Positions 33,591 through 45,073 of a DNA stretch of 64,000 nt are shown here, in pieces. Source of the DNA: Charina bottae (lineage: Eukaryota; Chordata; Lepidosauria; Squamata; Charinaidae); the NCBI GenBank assembly GCA_023362775.1, contig JALMGJ010000008.1:39241001-39305000 (forward strand). Reading direction: 5' to 3'. Both the position numbers and the translations under genes were made by a program. A model generated the notes under the pieces. The model saw only the letters and a program-made list of their open reading frames with translations. It did no database searches and had not been told where the DNA came from. Every line of letters starts with the position of its first letter. Position 1 is the first letter of the stretch.

Positions 33591-33712
33591 AGCTTCTGTT
33601 GGTTGAGTTGTAGTGGGTTGGATGGTCAGGCACTTTTTGATAAAGTTGCATGGGTATCCATTTTGCTGGAAGATGCTGTATAGCTGATCTGTTTCCTTTT
33701 TCTGGTGAAAAG

Positions 33713-34185
33713 GAACCTTCAGAACATCTTAAGTAACCCAAAAGATCCAGTAGCCCAAGATTAAAAAAACAGGAGTTATCTACAACATACAGTGTAAGGA
33801 CTGTAGCAGCTACTATCTAGGACAGACAGGCAGAAGACTAGCAGAGTGCATCCACGAACACCAACCAGAAGTCAGAAGACACGATGAAAACTCCTTAATC
33901 TCACAACACATGGACAGACTCAACCATACTTTCAACTGGGAAACTGTGAGCATCTTAAACCAAGCCAAATCCAAAAACGCTAGAGAATTCCTGGAAGCTT
34001 GGCACTCAGACAAAGCAGCCATCAATAGACATATAGAGGTAAACAACATTTACATACCATTCATAAGAGACAATAGAATAGCCAAAACACCAGAACCTCC
34101 TTGCCAGCAATCAACACCCAGATATGCAAAGATTAACACCAGGATTAGCACCAGAGGAACAATCAAACAGCACAATATACCCTAA
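33713..34185 (+). pseudogene. PLE GIY-YIG endonuclease region, right arm
   Basis: The + strand repeats the left arm in reverse. AACAGGAGTTATCTACAACATACAGTG encodes the GVIYNIQC strand (about 33769-33792), followed by YLGQTGRRLAECIHEH. A later open frame (33910-34185) codes the DRLNHTFNWETVSILNQAKSK region. A stop (TAA) at 33762-33764 breaks the frame before the domain. Confidence 0.7.
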
Positions 34186-34332
34186 TCAAGGAACTATTAA
34201 GTCAGTCAATCAACCAAGCAGCAAACAACAGCCCAATCAAGGAACTCCTAAGGGGAGAACAACACCTCCACCAACACAAGCAGGACAAGCCAGGGTATAT
34301 AAACAGAGAGCAAGTCCCACTCCCTTTTCACA

Positions 34333-34366
34333 CTGAAGATGGTGCCTAGTCTGGCAATGAAATGTC
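34333..34366 (+). ncRNA. Hammerhead-ribozyme-like motif, PLE family C, right arm
   Basis: CTGAAGA, stem GTGCC/GGCA, then GAAATGTC; the usual GAAAC is GAAAT here, which weakens helix III. Flanks TTTTCACA and TGCAAGAAAA can pair as helix I with an internal loop. Confidence 0.4.
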
Positions 34367-34756
34367 TGCAAGAAAACAACAAGGCTCAGAGAGTACCAAG
34401 GACTCCACAATAATACGTTTGTTACACAGAAATCATTGGAATTCTTTCATAATGGCTTCTTAGCTTTTCTATAATCAAAAAGCCTTATCAGAAGTTCCTG
34501 GATTTTTCTGACCCGGTTTAATTGGTTCAAGTCTAGCCTGCCAGGAGACTTAACACACACCCAATTCTATGAATGGTAGAAAGGCCACAATGGACAGAAA
34601 TGGGTGACAGCAATGAAAAGCAACATGCAACCATTAAGGAAATTAGGAAACACTTCTTTTTGATCAAAGGAACATCTTTTATTACAGTGATGTGTACATC
34701 TTATTGTGTTAACCTTGGTGCTGTTGATTACAGGGATTATAAGAATCTGAGGAAGT

Positions 34757-34762
34757 TGTGTG

Positions 34763-34794
<32 letters not shown>

Positions 34795-34808
34795 TGTATG
34801 TATGTATA
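34757..34808 (+). repeat. (ATGT)n microsatellite
   Basis: About 12 ATGT/GTAT units. Confidence 0.95.
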
Positions 34809-35108
34809 TGATAAATTTTATCCTCACTAGCCCAGCACATTCTGGAAAGGGTGACATCTAAGGCAACCCTTCTCATTTTAGGTACCCTGAGCCCTAAGAA
34901 CCTTTTTTTTTAATTACTTGTCTTGCTACTTCTACTATAAAGCTTCTTGTAACTTTTAGAGTTGGTTAACTAACCCATGTCCCAAACTTGTGTATACTGA
35001 TCCCAAAGACTAGGTTGACACATAATTTCAAATCATGCTTTGTTTAATCATAATTCACTGAATGAGTTGGGTGATTTCAGACAATGCTATAAACTATAGT
35101 TTTAAAGA

Positions 35109-35437
35109 GGGGCGCAATGGCTCAGTGGTTAAGACACCAGGCTTGTTGATCAGAAGGTCGGCAGTTCAAGACCTGAGCGTCACGTGACGGAGTGAGCTCC
35201 CGCACTCGCCCCAGCTCTTGCCAACCTAGCAATTCGAAAGCATGCAAATGCAAGTAGATTAATAGGTACCACTTCGGTGGGTAGGTAACAGCATTCTGCG
35301 CGTGTCATGCGGCCACATGACCGTGGAAGCGTCTTCGGACAGCGCTGGCTCTTCGGCTAACAAACGGAGATGAGCACCGGCCCCTAGAGTCGGACACGAC
35401 TGCACAAATGTGCAGGGGGAAACTTTACCTTTACTTA
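35109..35437 (+). mobile_element. Sauria-type SINE, copy 2
   Basis: GGGCGCAATGGCTCAGTGG head, GGCAGTTCAAGACCTG B-box region, and GTCGGACACGACTGCAC tail ending in CTTTACCTTTACTTAC. TSD not resolved. Confidence 0.85.
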
Positions 35438-36908
35438 CTCAGCTGTACTTCTTAATCCTGAGCTGAACTGGAGATGAGGTTGAGATGCTATGCCTGGAGG
35501 CTGTAAGGGTCTGAATGAGGAAAAACAGGCTTGGGCTGAATCCCATCACAGACTGGATGTGCAGATTGGATGTGTGTTCAAAAGCAGTCATATTCCATCT
35601 TTACTTCTAGACAGGGTCATACTCCCTTGGACTGAAATAGTTCATAACTTTAAGATTATTCTGGACTCCTAATTCCTGCTCAAGGAATAGGTGGCAGTTG
35701 TGGCTAGGAGGACCTTTGCACAACTGCATCTTGTTTGTCAGTTACAAACATTGCTGGATCAGAAGGCACTGCTCATGGTCAAACATCCCTTGGTCCCCTC
35801 TTGACTGAACTACTGCAACTTGACCTACATAAGACTACTCTTGAAGACCATCCGGACACTATAGTTGGTCTAGAATGGCTCAGTTCAATTATTTAACTGC
35901 ACCTCACAGTATGCTTGAGTGATGCAAGAGTTGCACTGATTGTTAGTTGGCTTCTGATGTTGGTTGTCACCTTTAACCATTGCATTGCTCAGAACCTGGT
36001 TATCTATGGGACCATTTTCCCCCAGCAGTTTCTGCCAGTCCAGTAAGATCTAGTAGGAAAGGCACCCTTCAAGTCTCATCCTTGAGGAATGGTGGTCATC
36101 AGGGACCACAAGAGTATGTGTCCTTTTCTGTAGCAGCCCCTCTCCTTGGAATTGTGTTTGACCCAAGGTCAGGTCAATACCCACCCTGTTGGCATTCAGA
36201 AAAGCTGCCCAGACCTGCCTGTTTCAGAAAGCCTTTGGGGATTGATGGTATGGCAGTCCCCTGCCTACAGCAAGAACTGGTTGCTACTAGCACTGTTTTC
36301 TTTAGGATGTCAAAAGCTACAAAGTTGATTATTACTGGGTTTGGTGGTGTTGATTCCCCCCCCCCTTGAATTCTTTCTATTTTACTTTTGTACCATTTGT
36401 AAGCTGCTCAGAGCTTGTTTGTAACCATTTTTTTAAATGAATGGCCGTAATAAAATAAATACCTAAATAAACCGGTCCAAGAACAATTCTGAAGACGTTT
36501 TCAAGCAGCAGAAAGAAAGGTAGAAAAACAGAAATCTCCTTTTCAGGGAAACCTGATGTGTTTGGATTGGACAAGATTTCTATCGTGAAAATACAAGCCC
36601 AGTAATAGGCCCCTTCACAAGGCATTCATTCACATCCAATGAAATGTAAAGAGAGGAGGAATGAGAAAAAGTAGCAATTAATAAGAAGCAGAAAAGCAAA
36701 TCTTAACACTATTAATGCTGTCAGGGCTGTTCTAGGACATAGTGTCCTATTTCCTTATAGAAGATATAAAAGTGAATCACATTGTTAAAATGCAGGCACA
36801 TTTTTTCCCTGATAAGATTACTGCCCTTCCCATTGCTAGCTTGTATACCGAAACTCAGCCAGAAAAATGTAGGTCTTCCGCTTCGGGGCAGGAAAATCTT
36901 CACTTGCT
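35438..36908. other. Intergenic stretch, no gene recognised
   Basis: A 129-codon + strand frame at 35980-36369 shows no family features. An AATAAAATAAATA tract at 36449-36466 suggests an old LINE tail. Confidence 0.4.
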
Positions 36909-36994
36909 CATATGTCGATGAAGGTTCTCAGTCATCCAGGTGGAACAGTCTGTGGCTTGAATCATGTCAACTGGATTTCTATTTTCTCAGTAGA

Positions 36995-37028
36995 AACGTT
37001 TCACTCCTTATCCAAGGAGCTTCTTCAG
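36995..37028 (-). ncRNA. Hammerhead-ribozyme-like motif at the PLE B 3' terminus
   Basis: CTGAAGA (37028-37022), a 7 bp stem GCTCCTT-GGA-TAAGGAGT, then GAAACGTT (from 37002). TCT after the GTT site can pair with AGA before the core, and GAG with CTC further out, as a two-part helix I. Confidence 0.55.
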
Positions 37029-37134
37029 TCTGAGTAAAGTTAGTAAGGGAATCCTTAAATATGTTTCTAGGGTGGCTGTGTGACCTTGCACCTGGGGCTA
37101 GGTCATGGTTATTTTGAGATGTTTATTTCTAAGT

Positions 37135-37534
37135 CCCTTTATCATCTAAAGGAGGATTGTTAAGATTACCCTGCTGCTGTTGAGCTTGCGAAATGGTCTT
37201 AATCTTCCTAGGCACAGAAGACAAAGCAGGAAGGAAGATAGGGGAAAGGTTATGCCTGAAGCCCCCACCTCTATTCAAGGAAGGATTTTCCAAGTTGGCA
37301 TAAATGGATTCTTTGACCCCTCTCTCAAACCACCTATCTTCTCTGTCTAAAATGTGAACATTAATGTCCTCAAATGAGTGTCCTTTTTCCTTTAGATGAA
37401 GATAAACTGCTGACTCTGGTCCTGTGGTGTTACTTCTCCTGTGTTGGGCCATCCTCCTATACAAAGGTGGTTTGGTTTCTCCAATGTAGAGTTCAGAGCA
37501 CTCCTCACTGCACTGGATTGCATACACTACATTG
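37135..37534 (-). CDS. PLE GIY-YIG endonuclease domain
   Basis: About 133 codons. It has VVYAIQCSEECSELYIGE (the GIY...YIG pair), RRMAQHRR, and YLHLKEKGHSFED...VHILDRE with a catalytic-type Glu, then a C-terminal tail to a TAA at 37129-37131. No stop inside the domain. In Penelope elements this domain nicks the target and is fused behind the RT; here it is separated from the RT by the foldback insertion, so it cannot be made as one protein. Confidence 0.8.
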
Positions 37535-37580
37535 TCTGTGGCTTGAATCATGTCAACTGGATTTCTATTTTCTCAGTAGA

Positions 37581-37614
37581 AACGTTTCACTCCTTATCCA
37601 AGGAGCTTCTTCAG
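37581..37614 (-). ncRNA. Hammerhead-ribozyme-like motif, foldback left arm
   Basis: Same sequence as 36995-37028: CTGAAGA, 7 bp stem, GAAACGTT on the - strand. Confidence 0.5.
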
Positions 37615-37832
37615 TCTGAGTAAAGTTAGTAAGGGAATCCTTAAATATGTTTCTAGGGTGGCTGTGTGACCTTGCACCTGGGGCTAGGTCATGGTTATTT
37701 TGAGATGTTTATTTCTAAGTCTAAGATGTTTATTTCTAACATCTCAAAATAACCATGACCTAGCCCCAGGTGCAAGGTCACACAGCCACCCTAGAAACAT
37801 ATTTAAGGATTCCCTTACTAACTTTACTCAGA

Positions 37833-37866
37833 CTGAAGAAGCTCCTTGGATAAGGAGTGAAACGTT
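37833..37866 (+). ncRNA. Hammerhead-ribozyme-like motif, foldback right arm
   Basis: CTGAAGA (37833-37839), GCTCCTT/AAGGAGT hairpin, GAAACGTT (37859-37866). Exact mirror of the left-arm motif. Confidence 0.5.
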
Positions 37867-37960
37867 TCTACTGAGAAAATAGAAATCCAGTTGACATGAT
37901 TCAAGCCACAGACTGTTCCACCTGGATGACTGAGAACCTTCATCGACATACACTACATTG

Positions 37961-39310
37961 CTTTCCTGGTGTTTTGGAGTTTGATCTTTGGGGTGTACAA
38001 GCCTCTGTCTCAGTGTGTTGGTGGGTTTGAAATATACAGGTATGTGGTGTTTGCCAAATATCCGTTTTATCTTTTCAGACACGCCAGCCATGTAAGGAAT
38101 GACCAGGTTCTTCCGTTTATTCTGAGTCTCAGCCCTATCTGTTGCTGTTTTAGGTCTGGTAGACTTAGATTTAGTGAAGGCCCAATTTGGATATCCACAG
38201 GCCTTCAGAGCTGTTCTCAGGTGCTGCTTTTCATTCTTTTTGGAATCCATGGAGGTGGGGATGGTTTCTGCTCTGTGTGATAATGTCCTGATGACTCCTA
38301 GTTTGTGCTGCAGTGGATGGTGGAAATCAAACATCAGGTATTGATCTGTGTGTGTGGGTTTCCTGTAGATCCCTATTTCTAGCTTGCCACCAGTCCCAAT
38401 GAGGACTTCACAGTCTAGGAATGCCAGTCTGTTGTCCTTGGTGTCTTCTCTGGAGAACCTAATGTTGGCATCTATAGTGTTTATATGGCCCGTGAAGGCC
38501 TGTACTTCCTGGGCCTTGATTTTGACCCATGTGTCATCCACATACCTAAACCAGTGGGTGGGCACCGTTCCCTGGAAAGTGTTGAGTGCTTTCTTCTCCA
38601 CTTCTTCCATGTATAAATTGGCCACAATGGGTGACACAGGAGAACCCATGGCACAGCCGTGTTTTTGTCTGTAAAAGTCACTTCTGTATGAGAAATAAGT
38701 GGTGTTAAGACACAGGTCCAGAAGATGGCAGATCTGGTTTGGGTTGAGATGGTTTCTCCTTTCAAGGGTGCTGTCCTCTTCTAGTCTCTTCCTGACAGCG
38801 GATAGAGCATGAGTGGTGGGGATGCTGGTGAAAAGGGAGGACACATCGAAGGAGACCATAGTTTCATCTGTATCCAGTTTCAGGATCTTTGCTTTGGAAA
38901 CAAATTCTTCCGAATTTTGGATGTGGTGTTCAGAGTGTCCAACTAGAGGTACTAGTATGGTAGAGAGGTGTTTGGCAATGTTGTATGTTACCGAATTGAT
39001 GCTGCTGACTATGGGTCGGAGGGGTGTTCCTTCCTTGTGGATCTTAGGAAGTCCGCAAATGCAAGGGATGGCTTCTCCAGGATACAGACGGTGGTAGGTA
39101 ATCCTATCGATGAAGCCATCATGTTCCAATTGTTTCAAACTGTCTATTACCTTTTTCTTGTAATTGCTGGTGGGGTCTCTTTTCAGTTTTTCATATGTAT
39201 GGTGATCCTCCAAAAGTGAGGTAATTTTATTGTGTTAGTCTGCAGTGTTTTGAACCACTGTACATCTTCCTTTGTCAGCAGGTAAAATGGTGATTGCTCA
39301 ATTTTGTTGT
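37961..39310 (-). CDS. PLE reverse transcriptase domain (partial)
   Basis: The open frame starts at 39213, but coding similarity reaches 39310 (LPADKGRCTVVQ in frame, then one TAA). Numbered from 39213: LPKIHK (55-60), palm motif A SFDVSSLFTSIP (121-132), GCAMGSPVSP (186-195), catalytic YVDD (224-227), then AFLDCEV and IYRKPTHTDQYL. These are the Penelope-type RT motifs, which resemble telomerase RT more than LINE RT. The first residues are lost by 5' truncation, and after HQESNVVY the frame runs into the foldback, so the last ~40 codons of the nominal frame are not protein of the element. Confidence 0.85.
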
Positions 39311-39932
39311 AGGGTAGAGCTAGAGAGCCATTCCCATTGGACCCCACTACAGCACCGACCTGTCCTGGCAACTACTTCTTTCTTCTGGTCCCAATCATGT
39401 TGCTTTCATCTTATCACGAGCCCACCAATGAGAGAGGATTCAGGTGTCTATCTGGTGGTACCGTAGAATTTTCTCCCTTAGTCCATTGTCCCTGTTGAAA
39501 GGCAGCTTCAAGATATGTCAACTCATGAGCCATTCCTTGGAGGAAAGCCAGGTCCCCACTGGGGCTGGACACAGAGGAAACGGGGGCAGGATAGGGATTG
39601 GCAATGAGGATAGCAAATTTCATACAGGTATTGTTTTTCACTGACTCAAGGATGGGTGGAGAGCAGCTGAACTCAGCAGCAGGAAAAGGACCATAGAAAA
39701 GAGCTTTATTTATTTGCTTATATCAACTTATATGGTCACCAATCTCACAAATGCAATTCTGGACAGCTAACAAAAATTAAAGCTTTAACTCAAAGTGGGG
39801 GAAATGGTCAATTGATTTTCAGATTCTAAACCAGGTTTGTATGACTTGTTTGGAAGTTAAGCAATGTGCAGCATCTGGTTTTTAATTGGTCCCATGAGTT
39901 CAAGGAAGTTTCCTCTAACTGGGCAGAAAAAT
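39311..39932. other. Intergenic stretch with a LINE-type tail
   Basis: TTTATTTATTTGCTTATATCAACTTATATGG...GGACAGCTAACAA at 39704-39775 is a reverse-oriented CR1-type 3' end. No gene seen. Confidence 0.4.
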
Positions 39933-39933
39933 G

Positions 39934-39968
<35 letters not shown>

Positions 39969-39988
39969 TCCTCTTTCTTTCTTTCTTT

Positions 39989-40057
<69 letters not shown>

Positions 40058-40100
40058 TTTTTCTTTCTCTTTCCTCCTCTCCTCTCCTCTCCTCTCTTCT
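39933..40100 (+). repeat. Compound (TGCC)n (TTTC)n (CTCTC)n microsatellite
   Basis: GCCT units (39934-39968), TTTC units (39974-40068), then CTCCT units. Creates spurious frames on both strands. Confidence 0.95.
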
Positions 40101-41299
40101 CCATGCAATGTCTGTTAATTTCCTGCTTTTATTTATTTTGTTTTCTTTCTGTATGAATACTATTAGACTCTCAAGCTCCAGTGAGGTATCATTTATCTTC
40201 TTGCAAAATACTGTGGACTCAACAGCAGTTACTTCCTGCTAAAGAACCAATTAGAGTAGCAGAAAGTTACAAAGGTTAGTCAATCCCATAACTGTCTCTA
40301 TAGTTACTGCTTACTTCAACGAAGCAAGATCTCCGTTCCCTTCTAAGCACACGGTAAGTGTCATGCATGAATCCTATGTCAATCTTTTATAAGATTATTT
40401 TCTGTCAATATTCAAAAGAGTTTGAGAGTTAACTAGAATTCTCCATGGGAGGAAAACTACTCACACTGTAACAAATCTTACTTTCTAAAAACTGCAAAAT
40501 TAAAAACAAGCCTGTGATTAACTTCGCTTTTCTACACTGTGTATCATTTTAATGGCACAGGCATACAAATTTGTACCAGGAGAAAGTGGGCTTCTCTAAT
40601 ATTTTGTATAACTTAAAAGAAGTTACAAATATAGATGGGAAATGTATTACCTACTGCAACAGCTTAGCCAGAAAAGGAGGAAATGGTACACAAAACTCAG
40701 GAAGAATAGGATTGGATTTCAAATAATGTTGGGCTAACGCCACACCTGTGTCACACCTCTGTTTAAGTGGAATTTACTTGTGGCTCACAGTTTGCCCAAT
40801 TGTGCTAAAAAAAAATGAAGGGTAGACACTGAGCGGGACAACAAATGTTTGAAACTTAGTCAAGTGAACCTTTGTCATGTAGCAGTCAGTGTGGATTCAC
40901 TGACCCGTGTCAGCCAGCCTTGATTTGCCAGTCATCAAGAGGGGACAATGGATCTGTGCACCAGTTTGAGGATTCTGTTCTAGGCTCCAGGTTAGCTCCA
41001 CTCTGAGAGGTCCCTTCACAAAGTTATTTCTGGTGTCCCGTGCTCCATTCTGGGTTGCCACAATGAGCTTACCCTGTTTAGGAAATGACCCAGCATCTGC
41101 ATACGTGCAACAAATTAAACCCAGGTGCTTTAGCCTTGCTTAGCAGTTATGTGGTTCAGGAATTTGTGCAAACCAAGGCTCTTAGTTAGATTCAATGCAT
41201 TGTGCAAATCCATAAAGTGGATTGTCTCTGTGACTAAATTAAGCATGTGGTTGTCAGAAGGCCAAGACACCTTCTTTTCCCTTTCTCAGTTCGTGCCAA
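40101..41299. other. Intergenic stretch, no gene recognised
   Basis: No long frame or named repeat. Confidence 0.4.
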
Positions 41300-41560
41300 G
41301 CCAGGAATTCCAATAAAACAAACCAGATGATCAGTGGAGGTCAAAGTATGTTTATTCAATCCAAAGTTGTAGCTTTGGATGGGCGGCTGTGCCAGGACTG
41401 CCTTTCCATCCCCTTTTTATAGGTCTTTTAGTTTAAAGATTTAGCCAATAATTATCAATAGAATGGAATGTGTTAGCTTATTACAATAGTTTCTGCTCTA
41501 CCAGCGTGAACATTTTCCTCCTGTGCAACCCTTCCTTCCTTTCATATTCTGTTAAAACAG
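41300..41560 (-). promoter_or_regulatory. LTR-like promoter/poly(A) module
   Basis: On the - strand CCTATAAAAAGGGG (around 41423) is followed 57 nt later by AATAAA (41356-41351). The spacing is like that in the complete LTR at 7814-8508 and the candidate at 52745-53330. LTR ends were not resolved, so this is a candidate solo LTR only. Confidence 0.35.
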
Positions 41561-41829
41561 AGGTTTCCCTATCTTAAAAGTGAAGGCAGATGCCTCCTTA
41601 TTTATAGTTAAACATATGTCTCTTTATCTAGAGCCTATGGGCATCTTATCTTTCCTATACATGTGTTTTCTATACAAAAGTTATGTTTTCCTTTACATGT
41701 GTATGCATAAGATACATGTCTTCCTTTACATGGATATGCTATGCGATGTCTCTATTGTTTCTAATGGAGAAGCCAGCTTTTATACAATGGCATTACTACT
41801 GCCTATTTACTACTGCCTATACAATCTTT

Positions 41830-42169
41830 GGAAGGGGTGTGGTGGCTTGGCGGTTAAGATGCCGGGTTTGTCGATCGGAAGATCACAAGTTTGGAGGTTC
41901 GAATCCCTAGCCCCGCGTGACGGAGTGAGCTCCCGCACTAGCTCCAGCTCTTGCCAACCTAGCAATTCGAAAGCATGCAAATGCAAGTAGATGAATAGGT
42001 ACCACTTTGGTGGGTAGGTAACAGCGTTCCGCGCACGTCACGCGGCCGCATGACCGTGGAAGCGTCTTCGGACAATGCTGGCTCTTCGGCTAACAAATGG
42101 AGATGATCACTGGCCCCTAGAGTCGGACATGACTGCACAAATGTGCGGGGGGAACCTTTACCTTTTTTA
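41830..42169 (+). mobile_element. Sauria-type SINE, copy 3
   Basis: Full length with a perfect 14 bp duplication CCTATACAATCTTT (41816-41829, 42170-42183). Head GGTGTGGTGGCTTGGCGG, B box GGTTCGAATCCC, Bov-B-like tail. Confidence 0.93.
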
Positions 42170-42183
42170 CCTATACAATCTTT

Positions 42184-43443
42184 ATTCCAACATGGTGAAA
42201 ATACTGCCTGTATTTGGGAGGTGTCCTCTAGCTTAACTAGTGAGAGTAGTGGACAACTAAATCCAAGAATCCCCATTTTGATTATCTTCAAAGCCTTGAT
42301 AGTCAATATTGTTGAGCAACTACTGTATTCCCAGAGCTCAGATGTTGGGAGGTGTAGTTCAGAAGTATGCAAAGATCCTATCTTTCCTTCTTCAACCATT
42401 GTGGAAAATTAAAATGGAGCTCCTAGGCCCAGGCCAAGAAGACTCCAGTCTATAAACCACTTGAGGGTCCCAATAGCCAGACAGGAGCCTGACAGCTGCC
42501 CAAGAAGGCCATGCAGTAACATTAGTCATGCTAATTAGTCATGCTTCATGTCATCTGCTCTCCTCTAAAACATTTTCTGTAATACCGCTCTTCTTTCTCT
42601 TTTACCATCAGTTGCACTGCTCGGCTGACCTTCTCTGATTATATATACTTTCTATCTCTTTTTGTTAGGTTCCTGTTCTTTATTAGGACAATTTCTTTTT
42701 CCTAGACTGCAGGCTTTCACATATCACAACAAGAACTTTCTGAGAGCATTATGTTCCAGGCAGTTCTGCTCGTGGTTGTTTCTCATTTTCTTTACCCACC
42801 TTTAATTTTTTTCCCTCCACATATGGCTCAACATTCCGAATCCTTTTTCAGTTTCAACCTGCCATCTCTGCATCTTCATCAACCTTTTGCTAGAAAAGGC
42901 TGTGCTGGATACATCTGGAGGACATCTGGGGAAGAGTAGGAAAGGGCCCTCTGCAGATTCATGAGACTTACTTCTTTGCCTGCTGAAAAAAGGCCCACAT
43001 GGTTATCTTATCGTAGCCATTACTTGATTCTCATTCTTCTGCATTGGTTGTTTGTCACCACTTTCTATTCTGCACTTTCCTTTTCTGATCTATCTACATG
43101 GGTTTCAAACTACGGGGTGGATTTCAGCTTTTCTAGGCTATTTCTATATTGCCTAATATAGTTAGGTGACCAAAAATAGGAAACAGGAAATAAAAAACCA
43201 ACAAAAACTTGGATTTCCATTTAGGATATAAATATTTTTATCTTGTGATATAACACTGACCTCTTGGTCCTTCCTTGTCATTGAAAGAATAATTAAGAAA
43301 AATGGAGTTGTGCTGATCAGCAAAGGGGAAAAATCACTGAAGTTCCGTATCAAAGCAGCCCTTTCATGAGGAAAAAAAAACAAAGGTTCATAAAATAGCA
43401 AAGTTCTGAGTTTCCAAAATCTCTTCATCAGGCAAGATAATAA
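42184..43443. other. Intergenic stretch, no gene recognised
   Basis: Short frames only; nothing family-like. Confidence 0.4.
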
Positions 43444-43462
43444 AAATATCCCCAGCATTTCT

Positions 43463-43932
43463 GGTATAAGAGTCAAAAAAGAAGTTTATAAGCTAAGAGC
43501 CTTTGCTGACGACCTAGTCATTACTTTAGAAAACCCATTGGATGGGATTGAGTTACTAATGCAGAAATTGAAAGACTTTGGGTCGCTAGCAGGGTTCAAA
43601 GTGAATTTACAGAAAACAAAAGTTTTAACTAAGAATATGAATTGCCACCAACAAGAGAAATTGAGAGAATTAACTGGATTTATAATGGAAAAAAAAGTAA
43701 AATATTTGGGAATACATTTAACATCAGAGAATGTCAATTTGTTTCAGAATAATTATTTTTCACTTTGGACAGATATAAAAAAGGACTTAGATCAGTGGGA
43801 GAAACTGCAACTATTACTATTAGGTAGAATATCAGTGATTAAAATGAATATTTTGCCAAGAATTTTATACCTTTTCCAAACAGTACCTATACTGGATTCA
43901 GAAGTGCCTTTTAAACAATGGCAGCGTGATAT
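43463..43932 (+). pseudogene. L1 ORF2 part 1 (RT palm)
   Basis: In-frame from the element start: GIRVKKEVYKLRAFADDLVI holds the catalytic FADD. Then NLQKTKV, KYLGIHLTSEN and LLLLGRISVIKMNILPRILYLFQTVP, all standard landmarks of L1 ORF2. Continues until the insertion at about 43933; everything before the FADD region is absent. Confidence 0.8.
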
Positions 43933-44155
43933 ATATATTATATTATATTATATTTATATATTTATCGTATTTATACCCCGCCTATCCCCTCCCTAATGGA
44001 GGACTCTAGGTGGCTTGCATACATATATATATTTCATTAACATTTCATGTTAATTCAGCTCACCTTGTTGCATGGGGATTCGAACTGCTGACCTTCCGAT
44101 CGGCAGTCTACAGCTCAGCGGTTTAACCCACCGCGTCCCACCCATATATATCCCA
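43933..44155 (-). mobile_element. SINE/LINE-tail insertion in the L1
   Basis: On the - strand a tRNA-like head (GCGGTGGGTTAAACCGCTGAGC, GCAGTTCGAATCCCC) is followed by a tail with CCTAGAGTCCTCCATTAGGGAGGGG and ATAAATACGATAAATA. ATATAT at both joints may be the duplication. Confidence 0.6.
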
Positions 44156-44922
44156 TATATCTAAGTTTGTATGGCAAGGGAAAAAAACGAGAATAAAATA
44201 TAAAGTTTTGCAAGACTCAAAAGAAAGAGGTGGCTTGGGCCTCCCAGATTTGAAGTTATATTATGCAGCATGTTGTTTAGTATGGCTTAAAGAATGGATT
44301 GTTTTGAAAAATGAAAAACTATTGAATTTAGAAGGTCACGATTTAAGATTCGGATGGCATGGATATTTATGGTATGACAAAGTTAAAGTTGATGTGGACT
44401 TTAAAAATCATTATATTAGAAGATCTTTGTTAAGGATTTGGAATAAATATATGTCAACTTTATGTTACAAGATGCCTTTATGGATTTCTACACAAGAAGC
44501 ATTCTATAGAACTGAAACAAGAGATAAAGACAAATGGTTGACTTATAAGGACTTGTTAGAAAAAGAACAAGGAGAATACAAAATTAAATCAAAAGAACAA
44601 CTTGCCTCGGAAGGATATACTTTTCAATGGCTTTCCTATATGCAGCTTATAGAGAAATTCAAGTTAGATAAAAAAGATTTTGGATTTGAACAGAGTAAAT
44701 CAGAATTTGAAATACAACTTTGTGAAACAGACGAACATTTAATTGCTAAAATGTATAAACTACTGCTGAGAGGGGAAATGGTGGAAGAACAAGTTAAAGA
44801 TTGTATGATTAAATGGGTAAAAAATATTGGTTATAACATACATATGCAGCAATGGGAAAATATGTGGTCTAAAGGATTGAAGTTTACTCTGTGTTATAAT
44901 TTGAAAGAAAATTTCTATAAGA
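44156..44922 (+). pseudogene. L1 ORF2 part 2 (post-RT region)
   Basis: Codes KFVWQGKKTRIKYKVLQDSK, GGLGLPDLKLYYAACCLVWL, a tryptophan-rich DLRFGWHGYLWYDK, and WENMWSKGLKFTLCYNLKENFYK just before the second insertion. No stops in 250 codons. Confidence 0.8.
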
Positions 44923-44923
44923 T

Positions 44924-44974
<51 letters not shown>

Positions 44975-45072
44975 TTTTATATGACCGCCCATCTCCCCCA
45001 ACAGGGAACTCTGGGCGGTTTACAATAAAATAAATTAAAATAGAATATAAAAATGTAAAACATCCATTTAAC
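44923..45072 (-). mobile_element. (TTTA)n plus CR1-type tail inserted in the L1
   Basis: A TTTA array of about 12 units (44927-44977), then TATATGACCGCCCATCTCCC...CTCTGGGCGGTTTACAATAAAA, a CR1-type 3' end in reverse. It interrupts the L1 frame between FYK and MVQYMTPKK. Confidence 0.65.
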
Positions 45073-45073
45073 G

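Larger units (their letters stand above)
33127..34408. mobile_element. Inverted pair of Penelope-like element ends (family C)
   Basis: Two copies of a PLE 3' half face away from a junction near 33710: 33127-33710 reads on the - strand and 33712-34408 on the + strand. Each has a GIY-YIG coding region and ends in a hammerhead-bearing terminus. AATAATATGTTT (33115-33126) and AATAATACGTTT (34409-34420) form a one-mismatch 12 bp duplication, so the pair seems to have inserted as one unit. Confidence 0.7.
37535..37946. mobile_element. Foldback insertion made of two inverted PLE B termini
   Basis: Left arm 37535-37705 (- sense) and right arm 37741-37913 (+ sense) are near-perfect complements, with a 35 nt spacer holding a doubled AAGATGTTTATTTCTAA segment. 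The right side extends to the full terminus GAACCTTCATCGA; the left stops earlier. CATACACTACATTG is at 37521-37534 and 37947-37960. No coding capacity. Confidence 0.9.
36909..39310 (-). mobile_element. Penelope-like element, family B (5' truncated, interrupted)
   Basis: Read on the - strand: RT region (39310-37961), a 412 bp foldback insertion (37946-37535) with its 14 bp duplication, the GIY-YIG region (37534-37135), then the terminal repeat (37134-36909) ending GAACCTTCATCGA. Removing the insertion would rejoin the NVVY...AIQC endonuclease start to the RT frame. Confidence 0.85.

Noticed and set aside
37374..37623. + strand frames in the PLE region
   Set aside because: Antisense shadows of the GIY-YIG domain and of the terminal repeat.
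39826..40242. Several overlapping 80-100-codon frames
   Set aside because: Arise from the TGCC/TTTC/CTCCT tandem repeats.
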